A DNA stretch of 64,000 nt from an uncultured Oscillospiraceae bacterium (GTDB lineage: Bacteria > Bacillota > Clostridia > Oscillospirales > Oscillospiraceae), in NCBI GenBank assembly GCA_934591845.1, contig CAKTPO010000003.1:118352-182351 (forward strand). Reading direction: 5' to 3'. The notes below the pieces were generated by a model. It worked only from the letters and a program-made list of their open reading frames with translations, was not told where the DNA came from and did no database searches. Shown piece by piece: positions 32,112 through 40,284 of this stretch. Every line of letters begins with the position of its first letter. The first letter of the stretch is position 1. The translations under genes and the position numbers were made by a program.

Positions 32112-33373
32112 CGGACTCCCTCCTTACTCTGGGCAAACCGGGCGGTTTTGTCCCACATGGCAGCCCGGCCGGTCAGCACATCGGTGACGGCATCCACGAA
32201 GCCCAGGGAAATATGCCACATGTAAAAGAAGAAGTTAAACATGAGCAGCGGCAGCAGCAGGGCCTCTTTCGGGGTGCCGTCTAAGACCATGGAGGTGCCC
32301 ACCTCAAAGAAAGGCGCAAAGTTTCCGAAGGCATCATAGACCCCCAAAAAGAGGATCACCCACCAGCCGCTCATAATGTCCATTTCTCCCAGGAAGTAGA
32401 GGGCCATGGACACCAGCCACCCCACCAGGGTAAACATAGGTACAGCGTAAACAAAGAGCAGAAACACCCCGTCGGCTTTTTGCATAAAGGTCATGTAGGG
32501 GCTTCGCAGGGTGGGGATCAGGTAGTGAAACAGCACCTGATTGTGGCCCCGGGACCAGCGGCGAATTTGCCGCCCCCGGATGTTCCAGGTCTCCGGGGAT
32601 TCCTCGTAACACTCGGCGGAATTGGCGTAGAGTACCTTCCAGCCATTGGTAAAAAGCCGGTAGGTCAGTTCCGTGTCCTCTGCCAGAATGTTTTCCCGGA
32701 AGCCGCCGGTTTCCAGCAAATAATCTTTCCGGAAGCCTCCCACGGTGCCGCCATACTGGGGCACCGCCCCTAAGTTGTAACGGGCCTGCTGGTCCACCTG
32801 GTAGCCGCCGGAGCGTTCCAGGGTAATGAGCCGGGTCAGCATGTTTTTGTTGGTGTTGTAGGGAATGACCCGCCCCATGACTGCCCCCACGTGGGGGTCC
32901 TCAAAGCCCAGGCTGATCTGCTTGAGCAGATTCCGGGCGGGCCGGTAGTCCGCATCAAAGACCACGATGATCTCCCCCCGGGCCATCTTCATAGCATCGT
33001 TCAGCCCCGAAGGTTTTCCCCGGCGTCCGGTGTAGCGGTGGAGGGGGCGGATAAAATCGTATTTGGCGTGGTATTCTTCCAGCATGTCCCCGGTGCGGTC
33101 GGTGGAGTGGTCGTTGATGGGGATGATCTCCATGAGATTGCGGTCATAGTCACATTCCAGCAAAGCATCCAGGGCGTTTCGCAGCACCAGCTCCTCATTG
33201 TGCATGGGGATCAGCACCGAGATGGTTTTCATGCGGCTGGTGATGATGTCGCCGTAGTAAAGCCGCTGTTTGCCCAAAAGCCGAACCACCGTAAAACAGA
33301 AGTGTCGCAGGGTATATAGAAGCATCACGGCGATGATGAAATACATATACCCCTTTAGAATTCTTACGACCAT
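32108..33373 (-). CDS. Processive family 2 glycosyltransferase, membrane-bound
   Basis: A 421-residue synthase. One N-terminal helix precedes the GT-A domain (SVLIPMHNEELVLRNALDAL, the DAD metal site in VVFDADYRPARN, AEDTELTYRLFTNGW and the QIRRW signature of processive synthases in GRQIRRWSRGHNQ). Three to four helices follow. This is the cellulose/hyaluronan/poly-GlcNAc synthase layout without a PilZ domain. The ATG at 33373 is preferred over 33379 for spacing to GGAGG. Product unknown; the epimerase at the operon end hints at ManNAc or GlcNAc. Confidence 0.88.
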   Translation of the reverse strand: MVVRILKGYMYFIIAVMLLYTLRHFCFTVVRLLGKQRLYYGDIITSRMKTISVLIPMHNEELVLRNALDALLECDYDRNLMEIIPINDHSTDRTGDMLEEYHAKYDFIRPLHRYTGRRGKPSGLNDAMKMARGEIIVVFDADYRPARNLLKQISLGFEDPHVGAVMGRVIPYNTNKNMLTRLITLERSGGYQVDQQARYNLGAVPQYGGTVGGFRKDYLLETGGFRENILAEDTELTYRLFTNGWKVLYANSAECYEESPETWNIRGRQIRRWSRGHNQVLFHYLIPTLRSPYMTFMQKADGVFLLFVYAVPMFTLVGWLVSMALYFLGEMDIMSGWWVILFLGVYDAFGNFAPFFEVGTSMVLDGTPKEALLLPLLMFNFFFYMWHISLGFVDAVTDVLTGRAAMWDKTARFAQSKEGVR

Positions 33374-34140
33374 TCCCATTCCTCCCTTCCCTTGACGGAG
33401 TCATAGAGGTTTACCATGCGGTTGATGAAAAGCCCATAGAGCATAACCAGGTATAAAAAGTCGAACATGGGCCCGAAGGTAAAGTACATGACGGTCATGT
33501 AGAGCATGGAATACCGGCTGAGCAGATACAAAAACAGGGTGTAGCGCACCAGCCCAAAGACCCAGCTGTAGATAAGGACCCCGCCGATGGTTCCCAGCTT
33601 GAAGCCCAGGCCCCGGTCGCCTAAAATAGAGGTGACACCGGCGGTCATTACCAGGAAAACCACCCAAATGCCCACCTCCTGAATCATATACAGCTGGGAA
33701 AAGTCCTCTAAGTCATAGGGAAACAGGTCCCCCGCAAAGAGAAACCACAGGCTGGATACCAGGTGAATTCCGGCGTTGATGGTGAGGTAAATGCTTACAG
33801 GCCGATTCCTGGTGGGAAGGATCAGACATAGGAAAATCATGGCCAGACTCACCAGACCATTATATACACACAACCTGGCCGTGGGCACCCCGGCAGTACC
33901 TTTGAGATAATGGATTTTCTGAAACAGCCGGTTGGGCCACACCCCCCGGTAGGTCACAAGACCTAGTTTTTGCAATATATTAGAAGCGATATTGCAAAAT
34001 GCGCCGGTGATTTCCGGCATAAAGAAAATCAGCAGCAACAGCCCGGGAATGACCACCGCTAGAAACAAAATGAGACTCCGCTTGGGTGTCACCCGAAGCT
34101 TCCGGTACGTTCTGGAATAATAGATTTGTTTTTTCGTCAT
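33364..34140 (-). CDS. Multi-pass membrane protein heading the polymer operon
   Basis: A 258-residue protein with a basic N terminus (MTKKQIYYSRTYRKLRVTPK) and about six membrane helices (LILFLAVVIPGLLLLIFFMP, LVSLAMIFLCLILP, VGIWVVFLVMTAGVTSIL and others). Family not recognised. The start at 34140 has GGAGG 7 nt upstream; an earlier in-frame ATG at 34218 lacks one. It overlaps the GT2 start by 10 nt, so the two are probably translated together and may work as one complex. Confidence 0.7.
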   Translation of the reverse strand: MTKKQIYYSRTYRKLRVTPKRSLILFLAVVIPGLLLLIFFMPEITGAFCNIASNILQKLGLVTYRGVWPNRLFQKIHYLKGTAGVPTARLCVYNGLVSLAMIFLCLILPTRNRPVSIYLTINAGIHLVSSLWFLFAGDLFPYDLEDFSQLYMIQEVGIWVVFLVMTAGVTSILGDRGLGFKLGTIGGVLIYSWVFGLVRYTLFLYLLSRYSMLYMTVMYFTFGPMFDFLYLVMLYGLFINRMVNLYDSVKGREEWEWS

Positions 34141-34454
34141 ACCTATTCCTCCTTTCGTCCCTGCCGAAAAGCATATGCGGATCACCAAAACCACATACCA
34201 CATAAAATACATGTGCAAAAAATCTCTGTTTTTATATGTTTATATTACCACACAACCAGGGATTTCTCAAGACGGCTCCTACAGATTTGTACAATTCGTC
34301 AAACTATGACTTGCGAAATAGCAGGAGAACCAAAGAATTTCTGCCCCGAAATGCCGGTTACAAAACCGCTATGAATAAAAATCTCATATCGGGCCCCTGA
34401 GCCGTTGGGACACATTTGACAAAGTGCACAACTTTTGAAGATTTCCGGCCACCG

Positions 34455-34484
34455 TTTTGAAATCCCCCCGGGGGGCTTTCAAAA
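34455..34484. promoter_or_regulatory. 30-bp near-perfect palindrome overlapping a promoter -35
   Basis: TTTTGAAATCCCCCC / GGGGGGCTTTCAAAA, one mismatched pair. Its right arm contains the -35 of the downstream promoter, a classic repressor-operator position. Confidence 0.55.
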
Positions 34485-34505
34485 AGGAACAAGATATGCT
34501 ATGAT
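34477..34505 (+). promoter_or_regulatory. Promoter of the His-rich methyltransferase gene
   Basis: TTTCAA at 34477-34482, 17-bp spacer, TATGAT at 34500-34505. The remaining 34141-34454 gap is AT-rich and should hold the minus-strand promoter of the polymer operon, which I could not fix with confidence. Confidence 0.55.
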
Positions 34506-34561
34506 GAAGAAAATTTTTCCCGGCGGCACCAAGGCCCCGGGAATCGGAAGGAGTTTCCCCC

Positions 34562-35467
34562 ATGGATAAAAACGAGATGATCGCATATTTTGACCGCTGC
34601 GCCCCCCAATGGGACGAGGACAATCTGGTGGACCCCGCTATCGTAGAGGCGATTCTGGACAATGCCCAGGTGGGGGAAGGGCAGGACGTGCTGGATGTGG
34701 CCTGCGGCACCGGGGTGCTGTTTCCTTGGTATCTAGAAAGGAAGGTCAGGAGCCTGACGGCCATTGACCTCTCTCCCGCCATGGCAGCCATTGCCAAAGA
34801 AAAGGCGGCTGGCTTCTCCAATATCACCCTGGTCTGCGGCGACGTGGAAACCTGGAAGCCGGAAAAACAGTTTGACCGCATTGTGGTCTACAATGCCTTC
34901 CCCCACTTTCCCTATCCCAAGCGGCTGCTGAAAGTGCTGGCAGGGTTCCTGAAAGAGGGGGGCCGCCTGACCGTGGCCCACGGGGCCAGCCGGGAGACCA
35001 TCAACGCCCACCATGAAGAACATGCCAGCGCCATTTCCACAGAGCTGATGGAGGCCCGGAAGCTCACCCGGCTTTTTGATGCCCACTACGATGTGGAGGT
35101 CATGATCTCCAACGACCGGATGTACCAGCTGGTAGGCCGCAAGCGGGACCTCCTGGCCCACGAACACTGCGGTGTCCCCCATACCCACGGCGGCCTGACC
35201 CACAGCCACACCCAGGGAGAGCTCCCCCACACCCACGCCCCCGCCAACGGCGCCACCCCCCTGGTAGAGCTGCTGACCCTGATGAAATACCTGGTCAGCC
35301 ACAACGATGCCCACGCCCAGGAGGTGGCCGACCTGGCAGGAGAACTCCGCACCGCCGGCAAAGACGTGGCCTACGACGAGATCATGGATGCCGTGGCGGA
35401 CTTTGACTCCGTAAACGCCAAACTGGCCGCCATCTTAAACCAACTCTCCACCGACGACGATTTCTAA
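34562..35467 (+). CDS. SAM-dependent methyltransferase with histidine-rich linker and C-terminal helical domain
   Basis: A 301-residue protein. Residues 1-195 are a class I methyltransferase (VLDVACGTGVLFPWYLE, LTAIDLSPAMAAIAK, IVVYNAFPHFPYPKRLLK). Residues about 200-230 are a histidine-rich stretch (HEHCGVPHTHGGLTHSHTQG then ELPHTHAPANG), like metal-storage linkers of nickel, cobalt or zinc chaperones. Residues about 232-301 form a helical domain starting PLVELLTLMKYLVSHNDAHA. Single gene behind a palindromic operator. A metal-responsive or arsenic/metal-handling role is possible, but the substrate is unknown. Confidence 0.75.
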   Translation: MDKNEMIAYFDRCAPQWDEDNLVDPAIVEAILDNAQVGEGQDVLDVACGTGVLFPWYLERKVRSLTAIDLSPAMAAIAKEKAAGFSNITLVCGDVETWKPEKQFDRIVVYNAFPHFPYPKRLLKVLAGFLKEGGRLTVAHGASRETINAHHEEHASAISTELMEARKLTRLFDAHYDVEVMISNDRMYQLVGRKRDLLAHEHCGVPHTHGGLTHSHTQGELPHTHAPANGATPLVELLTLMKYLVSHNDAHAQEVADLAGELRTAGKDVAYDEIMDAVADFDSVNAKLAAILNQLSTDDDF

Positions 35468-35512
35468 AAACCCCGCCGCCCCTCATTTGGAACCCCTGGT
35501 TGAAAATGTCCG

Positions 35513-35580
35513 CCCATCAGCGAAACTGTAGGGAACGGCACACAGGCTGTTGCCTGCGGTTTCGCTGATGGGTGTTTTTT
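35513..35580 (+). terminator. Repeat-derived terminator after the methyltransferase
   Basis: A remnant of the intergenic repeat family (GTAGGGAACGGCACACAGG) folds as a long hairpin with arms CCCATCAGCGAAAC and GTTTCGCTGATGGG, followed by TGTTTTTT. The repeat appears to have been adopted as the gene's terminator. Confidence 0.7.
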
Positions 35581-35668
35581 CATCCGGGGGTAATTCCGCC
35601 CGGAAAAAGAAAAACCGGCGGCTGCAAAAGGCAGACACCGAGAAAAAGGCTTCTTGGGTTTGGAGGGA

Positions 35669-35731
35669 CAAAAATGAAATAAGCTCTCAACCAGTCCTCT
35701 GACTACTGATCGAGAGCTTATCTCATTTCAT
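35669..35731 (-). terminator. Minus-strand hairpin with T-tract
   Basis: Minus strand GATAAGCTCTC / GAGAGCTTATTTC stem followed by ATTTTTG. It would end a transcript entering from the low-complexity tract. Confidence 0.6.
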
Positions 35732-36135
35732 TGTCAATTTGCAGTTTCACTTGTAACCATCCTTTCTACTGATTCAAGAAGGTACGAATCTGTTTATCTC
35801 TTTTGCTCTGCCTTTGCGTTTGCTTTTTGCCTTCACCTCTGGTTTGGTTTTTTGCGTTTTCTTGCTTTGAACCTTGCAGTTGGTTGTTGCTTTTGCTTCG
35901 CTGTTGCTTTGGTTTTCACTTCGCTTACGTTTTGGGTATAACCTTGGTGCTTGCTTGGGCTTTGCGTTGACCTTTGCTTTTTTGCATTCTCTTGGTTTTT
36001 GCTTTCGCTTTGCCTGGGATGCGTACTTGCTTGGGTTTTGCTGTGGCCTTTGCTTTGGGTGCTACCGCTACGTTTGCTTTTGCTGTGACCGTTGCTTTTG
36101 GCTTTTGCTTGTCTTTTCGTCCCTTCTTGTATCTA
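35669..36135 (-). ncRNA. Candidate T-poor non-coding RNA (or remnant Lys-rich coding tract)
   Basis: A minus-strand tract of about 460 nt between a promoter-like sequence (36137-36164) and a hairpin plus T-tract (35669-35731). From about 35795 to 36120 the minus strand is almost free of T and contains roughly twenty GCAAA motifs. One frame encodes a Lys/Ala/Gln-rich peptide (KAKATAKPKQVRIPGKAKAK) but stops at 35925, and another frame continues with similar composition, so coding is doubtful. No family recognised. Confidence 0.4.
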
Positions 36136-36136
36136 T

Positions 36137-36164
36137 ATAGTAGCACACTTCCGGGGATTTGCAA
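36137..36164 (-). promoter_or_regulatory. Promoter-like sequence driving the T-poor tract
   Basis: Minus strand TTGCAA (36164-36159), 16-bp spacer with GTGC at its end, TACTAT (36142-36137). Confidence 0.45.
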
Positions 36165-36251
36165 GATGGGAACCTACACAAAGAAATGGGGAGATTTTCT
36201 TACAAAACATCAATTGATATAGGAAATGAAAAGTGGTAAGATAGATATGTT

Positions 36252-36280
36252 AGGCAGCTTTCGGCTGCCTGGCTTTTTTT
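36252..36280 (+). terminator. Orphan intrinsic terminator upstream of the permease promoter
   Basis: AGGCAGC, loop TTTCG, GCTGCCT, then GGCTTTTTTT. No plus-strand gene ends here; it may insulate the permease or end an unseen small RNA. Confidence 0.7.
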
Positions 36281-36340
36281 CTGTTGCATTTTACCCGATT
36301 ATCTTTCGATTTCGGCCACACTTTCGTGCGTCATTCCCGG

Positions 36341-36369
36341 TTTACATGGGAAAAAGCAGATGTTATACT
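36341..36369 (+). promoter_or_regulatory. Promoter of the NCS2 permease gene
   Basis: TTTACA at 36341-36346, 17-bp spacer, TATACT at 36364-36369. The leader is only about 30 nt, too short for a riboswitch. Confidence 0.7.
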
Positions 36370-36403
36370 AATTATGACGAAATTATGAAAGAGAGGGCTT
36401 TTT

Positions 36404-37804
36404 ATGAAGAAAAGCTATCGGCTGTCTGAAACCGCCTTTCAGCTGGATGGGAAAATGCCCCTGAAACAGGCCATTCCTTTAGGCTTGCAGCATGTGCTGG
36501 CCATGTTTGTGGGAAATCTCACCCCGCTGCTGATCATTACCGGTGTCTGCGGCATTGCCAGTGGGGAGTTTGGGTCGTTGCAGCTCCATCTTTTGCAGAA
36601 TGCCATGCTGGTTGCGGGCATTGTGACCCTGGTGCAGCTGTTTGCCATCGGGCCTGTAGGCGGCAAGGTGCCCATTGTCATGGGAACTTCCTCCGGCTTT
36701 ATCGGGGTCTTCAACTCCGTAGCCGCCACCATGGGCGGCGGTGTGGTGGCCTACGGGGCCATTATGGGTGCTTCCATTATTGGAGGACTGTTTGAAACTG
36801 TGCTGGGCTTCTTCTTAAAGCCTCTGCGGAAATTCTTCCCCTCGGTGGTCACCGGCACCGTGGTCATGTCCATCGGCCTGAGCCTGATTTCCGTGGGCAT
36901 CAATTCCTTTGGCGGCGGCAACACCGCCCAGGACTTTGGCTCCATGGAAAATCTGCTGCTGGCCCTGTTTGTGCTGGTGATGATTCTGGTGTTCAAGCAC
37001 GGCACCGACGGCTTTGCCAGCTTTGCCTCCATTCTGCTGGGCATCATCTGCGGCTACATTGCGGCCTTTGTCATGGGCTTTGTGCTGCCCACCACCGCCG
37101 TCAACGCCGAGGGCGTGGAATACACCAAGGCCTGGGTGCTGAATTGGAGCAAGGTGGCCAACGCCTCCTGGTTTGAGATCCCCAAGCTGCTGCCGGTGAA
37201 GCCCACCTTTGATTTGCGGGCCATTTTGCCGGTGCTGATCATGTTCATCGTCACCGCCGTGGAAACCGTTGGTGACATTTCCGGTGTGATGGAGGGCGGC
37301 CTTGGTCGGGAAGCCACGGACAAGGAGCTTTCCGGCGGTGTCATCTGTGACGGCCTGGGTTCCTCCTTTGCAGCCCTTTTTGGGGTGCTGCCCAATACCT
37401 CTTTCAGCCAGAATGTCGGTCTGGTGGCCATGACCAAGGTGGTCAACCGGTTCGCCATTTCCACCGGTGCGGTGTTTCTCATCCTCTGCGGCCTGTGCCC
37501 CAAGCTGGGTGCCCTGGTTTCCATCATGCCCCAGTCGGTGCTGGGTGGCGCGGCGGTGATGATGTTCTCCTCCATCGTCATCAGCGGCATTCAGCTGATC
37601 ACCAAAGAGCCGCTGACCGCCCGGAGCCTTTCTATTGTCTCCGTCTCTCTGGGCGTGGGCTACGGCATGGGTGCCAACAGTGCCATTCTGGTTCATGCCC
37701 CCCAGGCGGTAAAGCTGCTCTTTGGCGGCTCCGGCATTGTCCCGGCGGCCATGGTGGCGATTCTTTTGAACATTCTCCTGCCCAAAGAAAAACCAGCACA
37801 GTAA
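36404..37804 (+). CDS. NCS2-family xanthine/uracil permease
   Basis: A 466-residue nucleobase transporter with about 14 membrane segments. Family signatures include PLGLQHVLAMFVGNLTPLLI, GTSSGFIGVFNSVAATMGG, the proton/substrate Glu region AVETVGDISGVMEGGLGREA, and GVLPNTSFSQNVGLVAMTKV. The xanthine-type and uracil-type branches cannot be separated safely here; the adjacent molybdenum hydroxylase and MobA-like protein favour a purine or related heterocycle. Convergent with the NTPase-MobA gene. Confidence 0.9.
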   Translation: MKKSYRLSETAFQLDGKMPLKQAIPLGLQHVLAMFVGNLTPLLIITGVCGIASGEFGSLQLHLLQNAMLVAGIVTLVQLFAIGPVGGKVPIVMGTSSGFIGVFNSVAATMGGGVVAYGAIMGASIIGGLFETVLGFFLKPLRKFFPSVVTGTVVMSIGLSLISVGINSFGGGNTAQDFGSMENLLLALFVLVMILVFKHGTDGFASFASILLGIICGYIAAFVMGFVLPTTAVNAEGVEYTKAWVLNWSKVANASWFEIPKLLPVKPTFDLRAILPVLIMFIVTAVETVGDISGVMEGGLGREATDKELSGGVICDGLGSSFAALFGVLPNTSFSQNVGLVAMTKVVNRFAISTGAVFLILCGLCPKLGALVSIMPQSVLGGAAVMMFSSIVISGIQLITKEPLTARSLSIVSVSLGVGYGMGANSAILVHAPQAVKLLFGGSGIVPAAMVAILLNILLPKEKPAQ

Positions 37805-37807
37805 AAA

Positions 37808-38881
37808 TCACTTGCCCAGCAACGCCTGTAAATCCTCCGGCGTGTCCACATCCTTTAATTCCTGTTCATCCCGAACGGCCACCGTTTTCAGCCGTTCGGG
37901 ATATTTTTGAACCACCACACCGCCGCCCTTTCCCTGGGGCAGTGCCAGCAGTTGGGGGAAAGACCACCGGGGGAACACCACCGGAGACCCAGGGGTATCC
38001 TGCCATTGGGGCCGCCAAAAAGAGGCGGGGGCATTTTTGGAGGCCAGAGCCAGGGCCGCCAGGGTCTCCCGGCGGAGCTTGGGCTGATCTCCTGCTAAGA
38101 ACATGCACCGCTCCACCCCCGGTAGGGCTTCCAGGCCCAGGCGCACCGTGTCACTGCGGTAGGGGAGGTGGTGGAGAACGGTAGGGATGCCCCGCTCCCG
38201 GCCCAGAGCCGCCACATCCTCATATCGGGTCACCAATACCCGCTTTTCAAAAAGCCCCTGGGTGGCATCCAGAACGGCACAAATCAGGGGCTGTCCCCCA
38301 AAATCCGCCAGAAGCTTGTTCCCCCCGAACCGTCTCCCCAGTCCCGAGGCCATGATCACACAGCCCAAGGCCCCAAAGGGGTCATCCAGGTCTACCAAAA
38401 ACACATCCGGCCGTCTGCACAGTGCCGTCAAAAAGGGCAGTTCCTGCTTCCGCACCACGGCGCAGACCTGTTTTTTCTCCAATAGTTCCAGGACGGCTCG
38501 TTGGTAAGGAACGCATTGGGCTTCCAGATAGCCGATTTCGTCCAGGGTGACCCAGGGGGCAGGGGCGCAGGCGCAACGCTTTAACGCCGGGATGCCGAAG
38601 GACAAAAAGGGCTGTTCCAGCAGCACCATCTGATTTCCCGGCCCGGGCAGCCGCCCGTCAAAAACCGCCATCTGAATCCGTTCCCCGGAACAGTTGTCTC
38701 TCAAAAACACCGCCTGTCTGGGCAGGGCCCAACTGGTCAGCCCTGGGGTACCGGCGGGAAACAGAGACTTTCGCAAGGTGGTCTTGCCGCTGCCTTTGGA
38801 ACCGGTCAAAATCAGGTGCCGCTTGCCGCTGCCCTCAAAAGCCCTCCAAATACCCTCTGCCGGAAGCCTTGTTTGCGCCAT
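37808..38881 (-). CDS. P-loop NTPase fused to MobA/MocA-like nucleotidyltransferase
   Basis: A 357-residue fusion. Residues about 15-170 are a THEP1-type nucleoside triphosphatase (Walker A LTGSKGSGKTTLRKSL, Walker B-like VTLDEIGYLEAQC). Residues about 175-357 are a MobA/MocA-type nucleotidyltransferase (VIMASGLGRRFGGNKLLADF, FLAGDQPKL), which usually attaches CMP or GMP to molybdopterin. It is divergent from a molybdenum hydroxylase operon, so it most likely matures that enzyme's cofactor. The ATG at 38881 has GGAGG 8 nt upstream. Confidence 0.85.
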   Translation of the reverse strand: MAQTRLPAEGIWRAFEGSGKRHLILTGSKGSGKTTLRKSLFPAGTPGLTSWALPRQAVFLRDNCSGERIQMAVFDGRLPGPGNQMVLLEQPFLSFGIPALKRCACAPAPWVTLDEIGYLEAQCVPYQRAVLELLEKKQVCAVVRKQELPFLTALCRRPDVFLVDLDDPFGALGCVIMASGLGRRFGGNKLLADFGGQPLICAVLDATQGLFEKRVLVTRYEDVAALGRERGIPTVLHHLPYRSDTVRLGLEALPGVERCMFLAGDQPKLRRETLAALALASKNAPASFWRPQWQDTPGSPVVFPRWSFPQLLALPQGKGGGVVVQKYPERLKTVAVRDEQELKDVDTPEDLQALLGK

Positions 38882-38938
38882 GGGTGTTCCTCCTTTGGCA
38901 TTTTTCGTCAAATTACCCCGCTATCATAACAAATCCTC

Positions 38939-38967
38939 TTTCCAAAATCAATTGGGGATGTTATACT
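38939..38967 (+). promoter_or_regulatory. Promoter of the molybdenum hydroxylase operon
   Basis: TTTCCA at 38939-38944, 17-bp spacer ending TGT, TATACT at 38962-38967. Confidence 0.6.
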
Positions 38968-39055
38968 GGTATAAGAAGAAGTACGCATTCGCCCAGGAAA
39001 AAGCTGTTCCCATCAGCAAGAGCTGGGTAGGGGTAATAAAAAGGAGCATTTGCCT

Positions 39056-39817
39056 ATGATCACCATCCAGAAATACGTTCGCGCCCAGTCTTTGGAAGAA
39101 GCCTGGCAGCTGAACCAGAACCGCCGCAACCGGATTCTCGGGGGCATGCTCTGGCTCCGGCTGGGCAGCGGCACCGTCAACACCGCCATTGACCTGTGCG
39201 ACCTGGGCCTGGGGGGCATCGGGGAAACGGAAACGGAGTTTTCCATCGGAGCCATGGCCACCCTCCGGGATTTGGAGCAGCACCCAGGCCTGAACGCCTA
39301 TACCCAGGGGGCCATCCGGAATGCAGTCCGGGACATCGTTGGTGTCCAGTTCCGGAATATGGCCACGGTGGGCGGCAGCATCTGGGGCCGGTTTGGCTTT
39401 TCCGATGTGCTGACGGTGTTTTTGGCCCTGGATACCTATGTGGAGCTGTATAAGGGCGGCATCATCCCCCTGGAAGAATTCGCCAAGCGCAAAAAGGATT
39501 CGGACATTCTGGTGCGGCTCCTTGTGAAAAAGACACCTTGCCGCATGGTCTACACCGCCATGCGGAATCAGCGGACGGATTTCCCGGTGCTCGCCTGCGC
39601 CGTGTGCCGCATGGGCGGGGAGACCCGGGTCAGCGTGGGCGCCCGGCCGGGCCGGGCCATGCTGTTACGGACGGAAGAGACAGAACCCAAGGCCCTGGGG
39701 GACTTTGCGGCCCAAAACATCCCCACCGAGGGCAATCTCCGGGGCAGCGCCGCCTACCGCACCCATCTTGTCCGGGTGCTGACCCAGCGGGCCATGACGG
39801 AATTGGAGGGAAAGTAA
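39056..39817 (+). CDS. Molybdenum hydroxylase FAD-binding subunit (XdhB/CoxM type)
   Basis: A 253-residue subunit that passes electrons from the iron-sulfur subunit to an acceptor. FAD-binding segments appear as NRRNRILGGMLWLRLGS near residue 22 and QFRNMATVGGSIWGRFGFSD near residue 100, followed by the CO_deh_flav_C-like tail (SVGARPGRAM, RTHLVRVLTQRAM). It is shorter than most homologues (about 280-300). The ATG at 39056 follows AAAAGGAG. First gene of a three-subunit operon. Confidence 0.88.
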   Translation: MITIQKYVRAQSLEEAWQLNQNRRNRILGGMLWLRLGSGTVNTAIDLCDLGLGGIGETETEFSIGAMATLRDLEQHPGLNAYTQGAIRNAVRDIVGVQFRNMATVGGSIWGRFGFSDVLTVFLALDTYVELYKGGIIPLEEFAKRKKDSDILVRLLVKKTPCRMVYTAMRNQRTDFPVLACAVCRMGGETRVSVGARPGRAMLLRTEETEPKALGDFAAQNIPTEGNLRGSAAYRTHLVRVLTQRAMTELEGK

Positions 39818-39818
39818 C

Positions 39819-40274
39819 ATGGAAATCAAACTGAAACTCAACGGCAAGGCCATCACCGCCTCCGTAGACCCGGACACGGTGCTGCTGGACTTTTTACGGG
39901 CCCAGGGCTGCCTCAGCGTCAAGCGGGGCTGCGATACCTCCAACTGCGGCCTGTGTACCGTCATGCTGGACGGAAAGCCCATTCTCTCCTGCTCGACTTT
40001 GGCCGTCCGGGCAGAGGGCCACGAGATTTACACATTGGAAGGGCTACAGGAGGAAGCCGCAGACTTTATCGGCTTCATTGCCGACCAGGGGGCCGATCAG
40101 TGCGGCTTCTGCAACCCCGGTTTTGTAATGAATACCGTTGCCCTGCTGCGGGAAAACCCGAACCCCACGGATGAGGAAATTCGTGCTTTCCTGGCAGGAA
40201 ACCTCTGCCGCTGCTCCGGCTATGAGGGCCAGCTTCGGGGCATTCGGAATTATCTTGCAGCCCGGCGGGGCTAA
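39819..40274 (+). CDS. Molybdenum hydroxylase [2Fe-2S] subunit (XdhC/CoxS type)
   Basis: A 151-residue two-cluster ferredoxin-like subunit. The plant-type [2Fe-2S] cysteines are in KRGCDTSNCGLCTVMLDGKP with a fourth in ILSCSTLA; the alpha-helical second cluster is in GADQCGFCNPGFVMNTVALL and GNLCRCSGYEGQLRGI. All eight cluster cysteines expected for the family are present. It is separated from the FAD gene by 1 nt. Confidence 0.95.
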   Translation: MEIKLKLNGKAITASVDPDTVLLDFLRAQGCLSVKRGCDTSNCGLCTVMLDGKPILSCSTLAVRAEGHEIYTLEGLQEEAADFIGFIADQGADQCGFCNPGFVMNTVALLRENPNPTDEEIRAFLAGNLCRCSGYEGQLRGIRNYLAARRG

Positions 40275-40284
40275 GGAGGCAGCT

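Noticed and set aside
35874..36140. Plus-strand 88-codon frame rich in Leu, Phe and Cys
   Set aside because: It is the complement of the low-complexity tract; no ribosome site and its composition just mirrors TTTGC repeats.
36180..36400. Purine riboswitch upstream of the NCS2 permease
   Set aside because: No conserved purine-riboswitch core was found, and the promoter leaves only about 30 nt of leader.
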